From Thermosynechococcaceae cyanobacterium MS004 (GTDB lineage: Bacteria; Cyanobacteriota; Cyanobacteriia; Thermosynechococcales; Thermosynechococcaceae), in contig JAKRSB010000005.1 of NCBI GenBank assembly GCA_022402525.1, positions 1 to 53,773 of the forward strand: a stretch of 53,773 nucleotides of DNA, read 5' to 3'. How positions within the stretch are numbered: position 1 is the first letter of the stretch; each line of letters begins with the position of its first letter. The notes under the pieces were generated by a model, which saw only the letters and a list, made by a program, of their open reading frames with translations, was not told the origin of the DNA and searched no databases. The position numbers and the translations under genes were made by a program. Below are positions 1 to 9,559 of the stretch, piece by piece.

Positions 1-254
1 AGTCACAAAATACTGTCTAAGTATTTCTACTTATCGCAAAAGTGAGATGCTCCCAACGCTACTCCGCTAATTCTTCCAAAGAAGAATAGAGCTGTGTTGA
101 GTTCATCAATGCAGAGGGAAGCCTAGTAACAGAGGTATGATCAGCCGTTTTTGACTTTCTGCGGCGGTTATGGGCGTTTGCCTGCTCCTGCTGATTAAGA
201 TCGCCCCAGCTTGTGGTCCAGCTTAGTTTCCAAAATCAATCTAATACGCTCTTC
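1..254. other. Spacer before first gene
   Basis: I see no gene, RNA or strong hairpin here. An in-frame GTG at 213 could extend the following gene by 14 codons, but the signal peptide of that gene argues for the ATG at 255. Confidence 0.4.
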
Positions 255-2744
255 ATGCTCCATTGTTCTTCACGCCTAGCGAAATTTCCACAACGACCGT
301 ATCGTTGCTTACTCATCGCAGCCATACTCTTAGGCGGAAACCTATGGTCAGGGAAGGCGATCGCCGCTAGTCCAGCCCCCGGCCTCGTCATCGAAAACCA
401 AGCCACCGGATCTTATATAGACGCCGCAGATGGCCAATCTAAAACCGTCACCTCCGATATTGTCAGAATCACCGTTGCCGAAGTTGCTGGCATTACCGTT
501 ACCGCCGCCAACCTCCCCAGCCAGCCCCTCCCAGGCGGAACGGTCAACTTCGACTTTACAATTACCAACGTCGGCAACGACCCGACCCAGTTCTTTATTC
601 CTGGCGCACCTTCCAGCATCAGTGGCGGCACCGCAGGGAATCTCCAACTCATTGCCTACGATGCTGATGGCTCAGGGGCAACCGCCCCCGTCGATTTGAC
701 CAGTAACAATATCACCGTACCCGCTGGCGGCAGAGCAACGGGGGGCGTCGGTGGACTCCTCACCAGCCTTGCCACTGCCAACAACGGATCCATTCCAGCA
801 GGGGCAACCCTAATTGTCCGAATTCCCACTACCGCTACAGGTGCAGGGGGTGATACCGTCAGTGCCACCCTCGGTAAAACCACCCCCGCCAATGCTCAAA
901 ATCAGCCCTATGTGGCAGATGGCAACGATCTCTACACCCTTGACAATAGCGATGGCGCACCCGGAGAAGCGCCAGGTTCCCCCATCAATGGAGACACTAC
1001 AAATCGCCGTCAAGAAGCTAGTGCGACCCAATCCGTCACGGTCAGGCTGGTCACGGGTATTTCAGGTCTGGTCTTTAACGATGCCGATGCCAGCGTGACG
1101 ATCAACGACAGCGATGCTGGCACCGATGCGGGGTCAGCCACCCTCACGGTCTATGCCATTGATACCGCTGGCCTAGTCGTTGCAAAGGCTTCCGTTGCGA
1201 CAAACGGCACCTACAATCTGGCCAACCTCCCCCAAAATACTAGTCTGAAGCTGCGGCTCTCCAATGATGCGTCTATTGCGGTTGGGGCCACAGCACCCAT
1301 AGCCCCTAGTTTGCCGACAGGCTGGTTCCATACGGGCGAAAATCTTAACGGCACCATTGATGGGGCGATCGCCACCCTTGGTGATATTGCCCTAACCACC
1401 ACCACTGCTAGCCTCAGTCAGCACAACTTCGGCATTCGACAGAGCTACGTCCTCCCCGCCGCACCTGCACCTGCCACCTGTGCCGCCAACTTTACCACCA
1501 CCTTAAATACAGGCGTGAGTGCCTCTGGCGAACTGTTGCTCTCTGGCTCCAATGACCTCAACTGGACTGCAGAGTGGCTGCCTGGCCCTGCCAGTGGGCT
1601 TTATACTCCCTACGCAACGCCTCGTCCTGTGGGCGTCATGCCTGCGGTCGTTGTTGGCAAACTCGCTGGGACTTGGGTAGATTCGCCGTCAAGTGTGCAA
1701 TGGATTAGCTACCCGTTTCGATTATCTTCTAACAGGAATGGCAATCATCAGGATGCCAATCTGAATGGGACAAACAATCAGGAAAATGATACGGTACGGC
1801 TTAAATTTACAGCGAAAGTAACCTTACCCAGCAATGCAGCCTCCATTGCCATTTCTTTACCTGTGGGCGTATCGGCTGATAATCAATTTGTCAGCCTTAA
1901 AGTGAATGGGGTCGAGAATCTAGTCCCAACCCCAGCTCAAAATGCCTACATTCAAGATTTCCGTTCAATTCGGTCTACTAATATTCAAAATGGATGGCAA
2001 CCTGGCGTAAACACCATTGAGGTGATTGTGGATTCAGGCCCTCCTTTAACGGGTTTTTTCCTTGGGGTTCAGGCCACCACTACCCAGATTTGCACTAACC
2101 CTAATGTATTGCTCGTCAAGCGGATTACGGCCATTAACGGCGATACAACTACCCTGGAGGGAGATAATCTGGCTATCTATAACCAAGATGATGCCTATCC
2201 CTACGATGACAACCTTCTTGAACCGAGCCTTGCCCCTAGTCCAGCGTTTCCAGGCGCTGATACTGACAAGTGGCCTGCGACAACTGCTAAGACGAGCAGC
2301 AGTTTTTTGATTGGTGGCCGTATTGGCGGCAAGACTAAGCCCAATGATGAGGTGGAGTATACAATTTATTTCCTGTCCGCTGGCACCTCTCCTGCGAAAA
2401 ATGTGACCCTCTGCGATCGCATTCCCGCCCACCAAACCTTCGTCCCCGATGCCTTTAACAACGTCACGCCAGCACCCAGTACCGCAACGCCTACCCCTTC
2501 TGGAGATCGCGGCATTTTAGTCTCCCAAGGGGGCATTGCCTACGCCCATACAAATATTGGGGATGGGGATGCTGCTCGCTACTATCCGCCTGGGTCAACC
2601 TTACCTAGCGCCTGTACCCAGCCACTCACTGGCGAAGACAACGGCACCATCGTGGTTAACTTAGGCGAGGTGCCTAACGCCACAGCGCCAGGAACTCCCG
2701 CAGACTCCTACGGGTTTATTCGGTTGCGTGCCAAGGTGAAGTAA
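255..2744 (+). CDS. Secreted DUF11/SdrD-like surface protein
   Basis: An 829-residue exported protein of unknown role, probably on the cell surface. From ATG 255 it starts with a typical signal peptide (basic start, hydrophobic LLIAAILLGG, cleavage likely after GKAIA near residue 37). The body is rich in Thr, Asn, Ala, Pro and Gly and is beta-strand-like. Around residue 270 a stretch with the motif GLVFNDADASV resembles SdrD/Cna-B-type repeats. The C-terminal part (about 690-829) has the DUF11 pattern (VEYTIYFLSAG then NVTLCDRIPAHQTF) and ends in GFIRLRAKVK, an ending common to cyanobacterial DUF11 proteins. There is no sorting signal or membrane anchor at the C-terminus. The domain names are family knowledge; adhesion or envelope function is inference. 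The GTG at 213 is a weaker alternative start. Confidence 0.8.
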   Translation: MLHCSSRLAKFPQRPYRCLLIAAILLGGNLWSGKAIAASPAPGLVIENQATGSYIDAADGQSKTVTSDIVRITVAEVAGITVTAANLPSQPLPGGTVNFDFTITNVGNDPTQFFIPGAPSSISGGTAGNLQLIAYDADGSGATAPVDLTSNNITVPAGGRATGGVGGLLTSLATANNGSIPAGATLIVRIPTTATGAGGDTVSATLGKTTPANAQNQPYVADGNDLYTLDNSDGAPGEAPGSPINGDTTNRRQEASATQSVTVRLVTGISGLVFNDADASVTINDSDAGTDAGSATLTVYAIDTAGLVVAKASVATNGTYNLANLPQNTSLKLRLSNDASIAVGATAPIAPSLPTGWFHTGENLNGTIDGAIATLGDIALTTTTASLSQHNFGIRQSYVLPAAPAPATCAANFTTTLNTGVSASGELLLSGSNDLNWTAEWLPGPASGLYTPYATPRPVGVMPAVVVGKLAGTWVDSPSSVQWISYPFRLSSNRNGNHQDANLNGTNNQENDTVRLKFTAKVTLPSNAASIAISLPVGVSADNQFVSLKVNGVENLVPTPAQNAYIQDFRSIRSTNIQNGWQPGVNTIEVIVDSGPPLTGFFLGVQATTTQICTNPNVLLVKRITAINGDTTTLEGDNLAIYNQDDAYPYDDNLLEPSLAPSPAFPGADTDKWPATTAKTSSSFLIGGRIGGKTKPNDEVEYTIYFLSAGTSPAKNVTLCDRIPAHQTFVPDAFNNVTPAPSTATPTPSGDRGILVSQGGIAYAHTNIGDGDAARYYPPGSTLPSACTQPLTGEDNGTIVVNLGEVPNATAPGTPADSYGFIRLRAKVK

Positions 2745-2762
2745 CTCCCATCGACATGGCAC

Positions 2763-2816
2763 ATTCAAGCGCTCCCTAGAATTCAAGCGCTCCCTAGAAT
2801 TCAAACGCTTCCCAGA
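2763..2816. repeat. 18-bp tandem repeat, 3 copies
   Basis: Unit attcaagcgctccctaga at 2763, 2781 and a diverged third copy at 2799. It follows the stop codon of the surface protein, and its last copy forms the final codons and stop of the kinase gene on the other strand. Confidence 0.9.
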
Positions 2817-3712
2817 AGCTGTAGCCATTCACGGGTTCCAAACGACTGACAGGATAAAGCCGCGATCGCAGCGGCCTGCTGAAGCGCATCCACAAAGGAA
2901 GTCTGCAAAATTGCGTGACAAAATGCCCCATGAAAGATATCCCCAGCCCCCAGGGTATCGACAGGCTCTATCACGGGGACAGAGACTTTGCCAGACTGCC
3001 CTGACTGTACATACTCAATGGGTTGACCACCGTGGGTAATCGCTAGGCAGGGCGATCGCGAACCGCTACGGCCAGCCCCGTTCAGACTCTGCATCAGGTA
3101 GGGGACAACCTCCGACATCGCCGTGCAGCCTGGGGGCAAAAAATTTGCAGAACAGATGGCGTAGTCAATCCAGGGCAGCAGCGCTTCGAGTCCGGGCTTC
3201 CAGCTTCCGCCATCCAGCACCACTGGAATGTTGCACTGACGGGCACGCTGCGCGATCGCCACACTCACCGCCATCTGGTGCCCATCCACGAGAATAATAT
3301 CCATTGTTTCTAGATGAATAGACGCTAACCCGGTCTCTCCAAACTGTTCAGCAGAGATCTGAAGGTCAACCGCATTGCGCGAAACCACTGAGCGATCGCC
3401 GGTAGACTGCGTGACCAAAATCGAAGAGAGGGGTGGCGGCTCAGTTCGCGCTGAAGCCAGATCCCTCAGCTCAACCTGCTGCGCCCCCAAGTCGGAGCGC
3501 ACCAGTTCAACCAATGGGTGCTGACCCACCGCACTCAGCAAGACCGCCTGATTTCCCAAATGACGGAACGCCACGGCAGCATTGGTCGCAGGGCCTCCCG
3601 CCGCGATCGCCAAATCCGTGGCCACCTGTTTTTTATTGGCCTGGGGTAGACCCGCCACGCCATACATTAAATCCAGGGTCGTTAGCCCCACAAACAAACC
3701 CCTATGGGTCAT
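2801..3712 (-). CDS. PfkB-family carbohydrate kinase
   Basis: A 303-residue ribokinase/PfkB kinase, cytoplasmic, phosphorylating an unidentified sugar or nucleoside with ATP. The N-terminal substrate-binding signature (AGGPATNAAVA, about 37-47) and the C-terminal PfkB signature with anion hole and catalytic base (DTLGAGD, 252-258, then IFHGAFC) are both present, and the length is normal. ATG 3712 begins the fold directly. The gene stands alone and converges on the surface-protein gene. Its last codons lie in a tandem repeat, so its natural C-terminus may have been altered. Substrate cannot be told from sequence. Confidence 0.88.
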   Translation of the reverse strand: MTHRGLFVGLTTLDLMYGVAGLPQANKKQVATDLAIAAGGPATNAAVAFRHLGNQAVLLSAVGQHPLVELVRSDLGAQQVELRDLASARTEPPPLSSILVTQSTGDRSVVSRNAVDLQISAEQFGETGLASIHLETMDIILVDGHQMAVSVAIAQRARQCNIPVVLDGGSWKPGLEALLPWIDYAICSANFLPPGCTAMSEVVPYLMQSLNGAGRSGSRSPCLAITHGGQPIEYVQSGQSGKVSVPVIEPVDTLGAGDIFHGAFCHAILQTSFVDALQQAAAIAALSCQSFGTREWLQLLGSV

Positions 3713-3734
3713 GGGATTTTATGCTTCAATACCT

Positions 3735-3809
3735 GATGATTCAAGACTTGATGGTTCAAGACTTGATGGTTTTAACACTTGATAGTTCAACACTTGATGG
3801 CTCATCGCT
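3735..3809. repeat. 15-bp degenerate tandem repeat, 5 copies
   Basis: Unit gatggttcaagactt, five adjoining copies with scattered substitutions and one 16-bp copy. It fills the spacer upstream of the PfkB gene start (3712), between it and the DUF2141 gene. Confidence 0.9.
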
Positions 3810-3861
3810 CAGCGTTCGTGAATCCCCAGCCTGAGAATAACCCGTGTTCTATGGATTTTCC

Positions 3862-4407
3862 CTATGGAATCAGATAGCGGATCCTAACCTGCTGCACAGT
3901 CTTCGTGCCGGATAGAAAAAACTGTGACTCAGAAAAGCTTGCGGGGCCGGCTCTAAGGGGTGGGCTATTGGAAAACCCAAAGCCCTCCGTGGGCAGACCC
4001 AAAGCATTTTGGTTAAGGCGGCCATCACTATTGATATCGTGGATCACTGCGATCGCATAGACCCCGTAGGGCAGGGTATTAAACGTCATCATGCTCCCGC
4101 CCTTTTCGATTGCGGTACAGCGTGAAGTCTTAAGATTGGAACCCTTCCCCCCTCTAGGAAACCCCTTCGCCCCCGAAAAAAGGCTAAGACAAATCTGTCC
4201 CTTAGTATTTTTGAGATTGACAAGCCGCACCTCTAAATTGCCCGTATAGGCTGCTGTGGCGGGTCGGGAGCCAAGGGGCAAGCTCAAATTATCCTGCGCC
4301 ATAAAATTAGGCATCACCCATTCAGGAAGAAATAACGCGGCACCAGCAGCCACAACTACGCTAGACAACACGCTACATAGATGGATGCAGCGATTAAAAT
4401 AAACCAT
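3862..4407 (-). CDS. Secreted DUF2141 protein
   Basis: A 181-residue exported protein of the DUF2141 family, role unknown. A hydrophobic signal segment (about 9-28, with VVVAAGAALFL) is followed by a linker and the DUF2141 domain (about 55-181): LEVRLVNLKN, a QICLSLFSG strand, then the hallmark YAIAVIHDINSDGRLNQN and EGFGFSNSP stretches. The HDxNxDGxLN element looks like a metal-binding turn, which is typical of the family. The length matches family members. The gene is monocistronic on the minus strand, and its spacer with the PfkB gene holds a tandem repeat. Confidence 0.85.
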   Translation of the reverse strand: MVYFNRCIHLCSVLSSVVVAAGAALFLPEWVMPNFMAQDNLSLPLGSRPATAAYTGNLEVRLVNLKNTKGQICLSLFSGAKGFPRGGKGSNLKTSRCTAIEKGGSMMTFNTLPYGVYAIAVIHDINSDGRLNQNALGLPTEGFGFSNSPPLRAGPASFSESQFFLSGTKTVQQVRIRYLIP

Positions 4408-5271
4408 ATTCGTCTCACGAAAACCACGAGCCTACATAGACTATCCTGTTCTCGGTATGTTTCCAAACCACGACATTTTGGGGTTAGCGTTGCGTGGGCG
4501 GCTGGAGAAGTGGGGTTTGCGCCTCGCCCTTTGTCGGTTGTCTACGGTGGCTGCAATGCGACAGGTTCAGCAATTTTTAGAGCAAACTGCTTGAAGTCTC
4601 CACAAACGCTTTGAATCGCTGTACTATGCGCTCCAATAGCTCCATCTGTAGGCTTCAAGTAAAAAATCAGCAATCCCAAATTCAAAATCTTGACAGAAAA
4701 GCCAGATATTCTAGAGTTTGAATCAATGTCCCTTTGAGGCTACCAAGATCTTGAGGCTACTAAGATTGAGTCGGTGCCATCTCTGGAATGGGAGAACCCT
4801 GAAAAGCCAGCAACGCAACGCGCCATAGCTTTAAAGACCCTATATTGGGCTCATTCTCTGGATTTTTCATGCAATGCGACTCATTTCTGGAGCACCAGCG
4901 CCAGAGGCAGAGCCATCAAGGGAAAAACAATGCCCAAACCCTATTTGGGGTGTTCAAGATTCCAAACACACCTCAAATATGCAACATCTTGGGCAAGATA
5001 TTAGCCCAGCAGCTTTTTGTCGTGTTTACCTAGGTCTACCAAGTCTTACAAAAGGGTGGACGCCTAAAGCCGTTCCACAGTCTTGAAAACCATCTGCTCG
5101 TGCCCTTAGAGGGAACTCAGAACTATAGTTCTTCAGAACGGAATAACTGAACAGCAACAGTTTGACTAGCTAGGATGCGAAAGAATATAGGCTACACCGT
5201 TGGCCAATTTAGGTGGGCAGATAGGCGGTAAAATAAAAGCGAGGGAGTAAAGTACAGCCACCGCAGATAAA
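4408..5271. other. Gene-poor spacer, about 0.86 kb
   Basis: No convincing gene. A 45-codon stretch at 4457-4594 (MFPNHDILGLALRGRL...) reads like protein but has no recognisable family, and could be a gene remnant. The spacer also holds a 17-bp tandem duplication at 4734-4767 (tgaggctaccaagatct) and a 14-bp palindrome agaactatagttct at 5119-5132. Confidence 0.4.
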
Positions 5272-5273
5272 AG

Positions 5274-5308
5274 AAAAAGCCCAAGCACTGCAATGCTTAG
5301 GCTTTTGA
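5274..5308 (-). terminator. Rho-independent terminator
   Basis: On the minus strand aaagcctaagca-ttgcag-tgcttgggctttt forms a nearly perfect 12-bp stem followed by a T-run. It lies 46 bp past the stop of the small membrane protein gene, and the hairpin could work in both directions. Confidence 0.8.
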
Positions 5309-5353
5309 TAATTTACTGAACCTAGTTGATTTGCGCTAATAGAACTTTGCCCC

Positions 5354-5626
5354 TCACCGATTTAGGGTAGGTTTTGGGGTATCAGGCACTGGTATGATCT
5401 GAGACTTTGAATTTGGGCTGAAATTGCTCTGAACTCCAAGCAAGCCAAGCAACGCCATCAGCGAAACCCATAGACCCCTATGCTGTAGGGACTGAGAGAT
5501 TTTATCCCATGTTTCTTGATAGAGGGTTAGCTTGACTTCTCCTACACGGGGAAGCTTAGCGTGAACCTCAAAATCATTGGGTGAAGGCTGTGGCGGCTTT
5601 GGCGGTTCGGTAATGTTGTCAGACAT
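5354..5626 (-). CDS. Small single-TM hypothetical protein
   Basis: A 90-residue protein with no family I recognise. It has a Pro-rich, acidic N-terminus (EPPKPPQPSPND), an amphipathic middle (VGEVKLTLYQETWDKISQSL), one membrane segment (LWVSLMALLGLLGV, about 52-66) and a polar tail ending in TPKPTLNR. ATG 5626 is preceded by a clean AGGAG nine bases upstream, and a terminator follows, so it is very likely a real, independently transcribed gene. Function unknown; a membrane-tethered small protein is all that can be said. Confidence 0.7.
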   Translation of the reverse strand: MSDNITEPPKPPQPSPNDFEVHAKLPRVGEVKLTLYQETWDKISQSLQHRGLWVSLMALLGLLGVQSNFSPNSKSQIIPVPDTPKPTLNR

Positions 5627-5640
5627 CACAAAGATCTCCT

Positions 5641-6354
5641 AAAGGTTTGTGGTTAAACAAAACCCTGGAGGTCATCTTGAAAAGGCAATTCAGCTAATGG
5701 AGCTTTCCCGTAAGGGCTACGGATCGACTCAATTTATTTAGTGGTGGAGGTGTCGGTATAACGAGCCTGCTGATTGACTACTAAGAATCTAAATCAGCAG
5801 CATCATTGCTAAGACTGCAATGATGACTTACGAGGAAACTACCATCGCTCAACTGCTTTAGCAGGAACGAAACCTCGCAGGTGGGTTATTACCGAACACT
5901 CTCAGAAAATGCTTAGAAGCTCTCTCGCTACTTTAAATCAGTTTTATGGGATGTTCGAGGTGATCGCTACTTGTTACTTAGCCCTCCATATAAAACAATT
6001 TTACTTGGGATTCAGCTAATCGAGAGAGGACTTTACCTTTTTAGTAAGCCTAGAATACCAGCTGGTTATGCGAATCCCTTTACGATTTCGCCTACCCTTC
6101 CATACCTACCCTTCCATGCTTTACGCACTCTTCTAGGGAGCAGCATGGGCATAAATCATTTATATCAAATAAACCTGAATCCTGCATGAATGCTTTGTCT
6201 CATGCCGTAACCTTTTCTGGGAAAGATTGAAATAAGGCTGTTTGATACCTGGCACCTAAGGCTACTTTCCCTTGCATTGCACGAAACCCTTGGGATCCCT
6301 GCCTGATTTAGAACGTTTAGCATTGAGCCGATGGGCAATCTCATTCCCTACGGC
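5641..6354. other. Gene-poor spacer, about 0.7 kb
   Basis: No supported gene. It contains inverted repeats at 5801-5825 (catcattgc / gcaatgatg, 7-bp loop), a 14-bp tandem duplication cctacccttccata at 6091-6118, and an open stretch at 5971-6189 with no known homology and no ribosome site. It may be a decayed region. Confidence 0.4.
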
Positions 6355-6909
6355 CTAAAGCGACAGCCAACCAAAAATCTCAGCTACGGTTAAGGACAAA
6401 TCTACGTCCTGCGGAACAGGCAACGTAGCCTCCCTTGCCAACAACTGCACCCGCTGCTCCGGCAATACTACCAAAACACTTTCTTCTGATGGGTCAAGCA
6501 ACCAGCCCAACTCAGCCCCATGCTGCACACAGTGCAACAGCTTCCCAAGCAATTTAGTTGAACTTTGCCCCGGCGACAAAATCGCGATCGCCCAGTCTGG
6601 CGCTAACTCAAATCGATTCGCAACCCGTCTCGACTCCGTGCGGGGTATGCGTGCCCAGCGAAACACCGCAATATCCGGCACAATCACCTCGCCGCCAAAC
6701 ACACAGCGCAATTCAGGAAATGTACAGGCAACTTGCTGGGGTTCGGCAACTTGACTAACAGCAGCACATAGCTTGAATTGCAGCCTGCTGTGTTCTCCTT
6801 GGGGCATTGGCTTTTGAACAACCGCTCCATTGATAAATTCCGACGCAGGTTCCGTCTCTGGCAGTTCTAAAAATGCCGCTAACGTTAGGGGCGGGGCAAC
6901 AACAACCAT
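6355..6909 (-). CDS. Uma2-family protein, catalytic Glu lost
   Basis: A 184-residue member of the Uma2 (DUF820) PD-(D/E)XK nuclease-like family that is expanded in cyanobacteria; cellular role unknown. The order is normal: an N-terminal ASEFINGAVV, VPDIAVF with Asp79, then APDWAIAILSPGQSSTK and GWLLDP. In active members the strand reads (I/V)E(I/V)LSP; here the Glu position is Ala109. The Ala codon is created by a HIP1 octamer at 6584-6591. The protein is therefore probably folded but catalytically dead. The other Uma2 gene upstream (6957-7556) keeps its Glu. The pair is in the same orientation 47 bp apart and may be cotranscribed. Confidence 0.85.
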   Translation of the reverse strand: MVVVAPPLTLAAFLELPETEPASEFINGAVVQKPMPQGEHSRLQFKLCAAVSQVAEPQQVACTFPELRCVFGGEVIVPDIAVFRWARIPRTESRRVANRFELAPDWAIAILSPGQSSTKLLGKLLHCVQHGAELGWLLDPSEESVLVVLPEQRVQLLAREATLPVPQDVDLSLTVAEIFGWLSL

Positions 6910-6956
6910 AAACGAACTCTCCTATCGCAACTGCTCACAAAATGATGGGCAATCTC

Positions 6957-7556
6957 CTAGACGCGATCGCCCTCTACTGCCGTAGCCTCTAACTGCACTT
7001 TGTTGTAGAGGTCTGCTAGTGAAATCTGAAAGGGAACTTTTGTAAAAGCGATCGCCTCATCTGAACCGTCATATTCGCAGAAAGACCATTGCTTCACTCC
7101 GGTCTTAGAAAATTGCTCCACATGAATGCGCGTTTGGTCGATAAGCAAATATTCTTGAAAGCTAGGAATAGTGCGATAGGCATCAAACTTACTTTCCCGG
7201 TCGTAGCTTTTTGTCCCTTTCGACAATACTTCTACGATCAGGATTGGATTGAGGACAGTATCCGTTCGATTTGGGAAATACTCCGGCTCTCCCGCAATGA
7301 CCATGACATCTGGATAGGTGTAGATGCGACGTTCAGGAATCCAAAGCCTCACATCGCTCATATATATGCGGTATGCCTGTCGCTTAAACGCAAAGTTCAA
7401 TTCTGAACTCAGATTCAGCGAGATCTGATTGTGCTTTGTTGAGCCGCCTGCCATTGGGATAATTTGCCCATCGATATATTCGCTTTTATATTCCGCAACA
7501 GTCTCCAGTTCTAAATATTCTTCTGGTGTGTAGTATCGCGGCTCAATGGCTTGCAT
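6957..7556 (-). CDS. Uma2-family putative endonuclease
   Basis: A 199-residue Uma2 (DUF820) protein with the fold intact: YTPEEYLELE at the start, SEYIDGQIIPMAGG (about 25-38), YPDVMVIAG with the metal-binding Asp (about 82), LIVEVLSKGTKSYDRESK with the catalytic Glu and Lys (about 107-123), and QEYLLIDQ. The nuclease fold is established for the family, but no biological target is known. It lies 47 bp upstream of a second Uma2 gene on the same strand. Length and motifs suggest an active protein, unlike its neighbour. Confidence 0.88.
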   Translation of the reverse strand: MQAIEPRYYTPEEYLELETVAEYKSEYIDGQIIPMAGGSTKHNQISLNLSSELNFAFKRQAYRIYMSDVRLWIPERRIYTYPDVMVIAGEPEYFPNRTDTVLNPILIVEVLSKGTKSYDRESKFDAYRTIPSFQEYLLIDQTRIHVEQFSKTGVKQWSFCEYDGSDEAIAFTKVPFQISLADLYNKVQLEATAVEGDRV

Positions 7557-7614
7557 AACTCAACCCCTTCAGGGACTTTGATTTAAGTATTGTAGCTGAA
7601 CCGCCAAAGCCCCC

Positions 7615-9393
7615 TTATCGCTGTCCCGTTTGGACATTCCAAAGTTGGGTATAGATTCCTCCCAGACCCAATAGCTGCTCGTGCTTGCCCTGCTCCACGA
7701 TTTTGCCCTGCTCCATCACGTAAATGCAGTCGGCATAGCGAATGGTCGAGAGCCGATGGGCGATCGCCACGGTTGTCCGGTTGGCCGTAATGTATTCCAA
7801 GGATTTCTGGATGGCGGCTTCGGTTTCGTTATCCACCGCAGACGTGGCCTCATCCAAAATGAGGATAGGTGGGTCTTTGAGCAGGGCACGGGCGATCGCC
7901 AGTCTTTGCCGCTGTCCCCCCGATAACTTCTGTCCTCGTTCCCCCACAATGGTGTCGTAGCCTTGAGACAGTTCCTGAATGAATTCGTGGGCCTCTGCGT
8001 TTTTAGCAGCATGGATAATATCTTCTAGGGTCGCTTCAGGGCAGCCGTAGGCAATATTTTCCCGCACCGTGCCGTGGAACAGAAAAATATCCTGGCTCAC
8101 CAAGCCAATGGCGCGGCGCAGATCTTTGAGGCGCAGATCCCCAATGGAAATGCCGTCCAGCCAAATTTGCCCTGACTGAATCTCATAAAACCGCAGCAGT
8201 AGCTTAACCAAAGTACTTTTGCCCGAACCCGTAGAGCCCACAATGGCAATGGTTTGCCCTGCCGGAACCTTGAGGCTGAGATCTTCAAGAATGGCTCGCC
8301 CGTTTTGGTAGCCAAAGGTGACATGGTCAAAGAGAATATCGCCCTTCACCTGAGCCACGGGGAGCGGCGTTGCGCCGGAGTGAATTTCGACGGGCGTATC
8401 CAGCAAATTCATCACCCGTTGCGTGGAGGCCATCGCCCGCTGGTACTGGTCGAGGGTATCGCCCAGGCGGGTGAGCGGCCACAGCAGCCGCTGAATCAGA
8501 TAGATCAGGACACTGTAGGTGCCCACGGTGAGGTTGCCTGCCACCACCTGAAGTCCACCGCCGCCCAAGGTGGCCAAAAAAGCCAGCAAAATCAAAATCC
8601 GAATGATGGGTATAAAGGCAGCACTTAAGGCGATCGCATGGCGGTTGCTTTGGCGATAGCCCTCACTATCTTGACGGACTTGTTCTGCCTCAAAGTCTTC
8701 GGTGGTGAAGCTTTTGATCGTGGTGATGCCGCTCAGGTTATTGGAGAGGCGGCTATTGAGAAAACTCACCCGCTCCCGCACGGCGGCATAGCGGGGGGCC
8801 AGGAACTTTTGAAAGGCGATCGCCCCCCAAATAATAAAGGGCATGGGCAGAATCGCCACCCAGGCCACCTCCGGTGCCAGCACAAAAAATGCACCCCCAA
8901 TAATAATCACCGTAGTGATCACCTGGATCACCTCATTGGCACCCCCATCTAAAAACCGCTCAAGCTGGTTGATATCGTCACTCAAGATCGACATCAGCCC
9001 ACCGGTACTCTGCTCCTCAAAGAACGCCATCTCCAGGTTTTGCAGATGGCCGTAGGCATCGAGTCGCAGATAATGCTGCACCGTCTGGGCTAAATTGCGC
9101 CAGAGTCGCGCATAGGCATACTCAAACAGCGACTCCAGCCCCCAGATCACAATAGATGCCCCGCAGATCAGCAAAAGCTGCTGCCCCACGTCTGGAATTC
9201 CCCAGCGCCCCAAAATCGACTGATCCTTTTGCACCACCACATCCACCGCCGTCCCAATCAGCGCCGGGGGGGCCAAATCAAACAGTTTGTTGAGCACCGA
9301 ACACAAGCTCGCCAGCCAAATTTCGCGCCGATAGGGACGACTGTAGTGCAGGAGACGACTGAGGGGAGGCTGCTGGCGAGAAGATGTGACCAT
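7615..9393 (-). CDS. ABC exporter, fused TMD-NBD
   Basis: A 592-residue MsbA/lipid-A-exporter-type half transporter of the inner membrane. Six predicted membrane helices lie in about 1-320, followed by an ATPase domain with Walker A GSTGSGKST (386-394), Q-loop SQDIF (about 433), signature LSGGQ (490-494), Walker B ILILDEAT (about 510-517) and switch His546 (AHRLST). All ATPase residues are intact. It probably acts as a homodimer exporting a lipid, peptide or drug; substrate unknown. It is transcribed away from the SRPBCC gene across a spacer with nested inverted repeats. A second exporter of the same type is at 33784. Confidence 0.92.
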   Translation of the reverse strand: MVTSSRQQPPLSRLLHYSRPYRREIWLASLCSVLNKLFDLAPPALIGTAVDVVVQKDQSILGRWGIPDVGQQLLLICGASIVIWGLESLFEYAYARLWRNLAQTVQHYLRLDAYGHLQNLEMAFFEEQSTGGLMSILSDDINQLERFLDGGANEVIQVITTVIIIGGAFFVLAPEVAWVAILPMPFIIWGAIAFQKFLAPRYAAVRERVSFLNSRLSNNLSGITTIKSFTTEDFEAEQVRQDSEGYRQSNRHAIALSAAFIPIIRILILLAFLATLGGGGLQVVAGNLTVGTYSVLIYLIQRLLWPLTRLGDTLDQYQRAMASTQRVMNLLDTPVEIHSGATPLPVAQVKGDILFDHVTFGYQNGRAILEDLSLKVPAGQTIAIVGSTGSGKSTLVKLLLRFYEIQSGQIWLDGISIGDLRLKDLRRAIGLVSQDIFLFHGTVRENIAYGCPEATLEDIIHAAKNAEAHEFIQELSQGYDTIVGERGQKLSGGQRQRLAIARALLKDPPILILDEATSAVDNETEAAIQKSLEYITANRTTVAIAHRLSTIRYADCIYVMEQGKIVEQGKHEQLLGLGGIYTQLWNVQTGQR

Positions 9394-9444
9394 AATACCT
9401 GCGGTTTGAACCTGAAACAGGGAACACTAGGGGGATAGCTTTAA

Positions 9445-9504
9445 ACTAGGTTAAGTACTGTAACGATATACATCGTTGTCTTAACATTTTTGTCTTAACC
9501 TAGT
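9445..9504. promoter_or_regulatory. Nested inverted repeats in divergent spacer
   Basis: Outer arms actaggttaag (9445-9455) and cttaacctagt (9494-9504) are perfect. Inside them aacgat-atac-atcgtt (9462-9477) is a second perfect inverted repeat, and gtcttaac occurs twice. The position between two divergent genes suggests an operator or cruciform; no regulator can be named. Confidence 0.55.
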
Positions 9505-9559
9505 AAGGAGATCAGCTAGTTTTCGCGAACTTACTCTTTCACTGTGCGTTGATTCCACC

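Noticed and set aside
213-254. GTG start for the surface protein
   Set aside because: It would put 14 residues before a normal signal peptide.
5119-5132. 14-bp palindrome as regulator site
   Set aside because: No gene start is nearby and no second copy was noticed.
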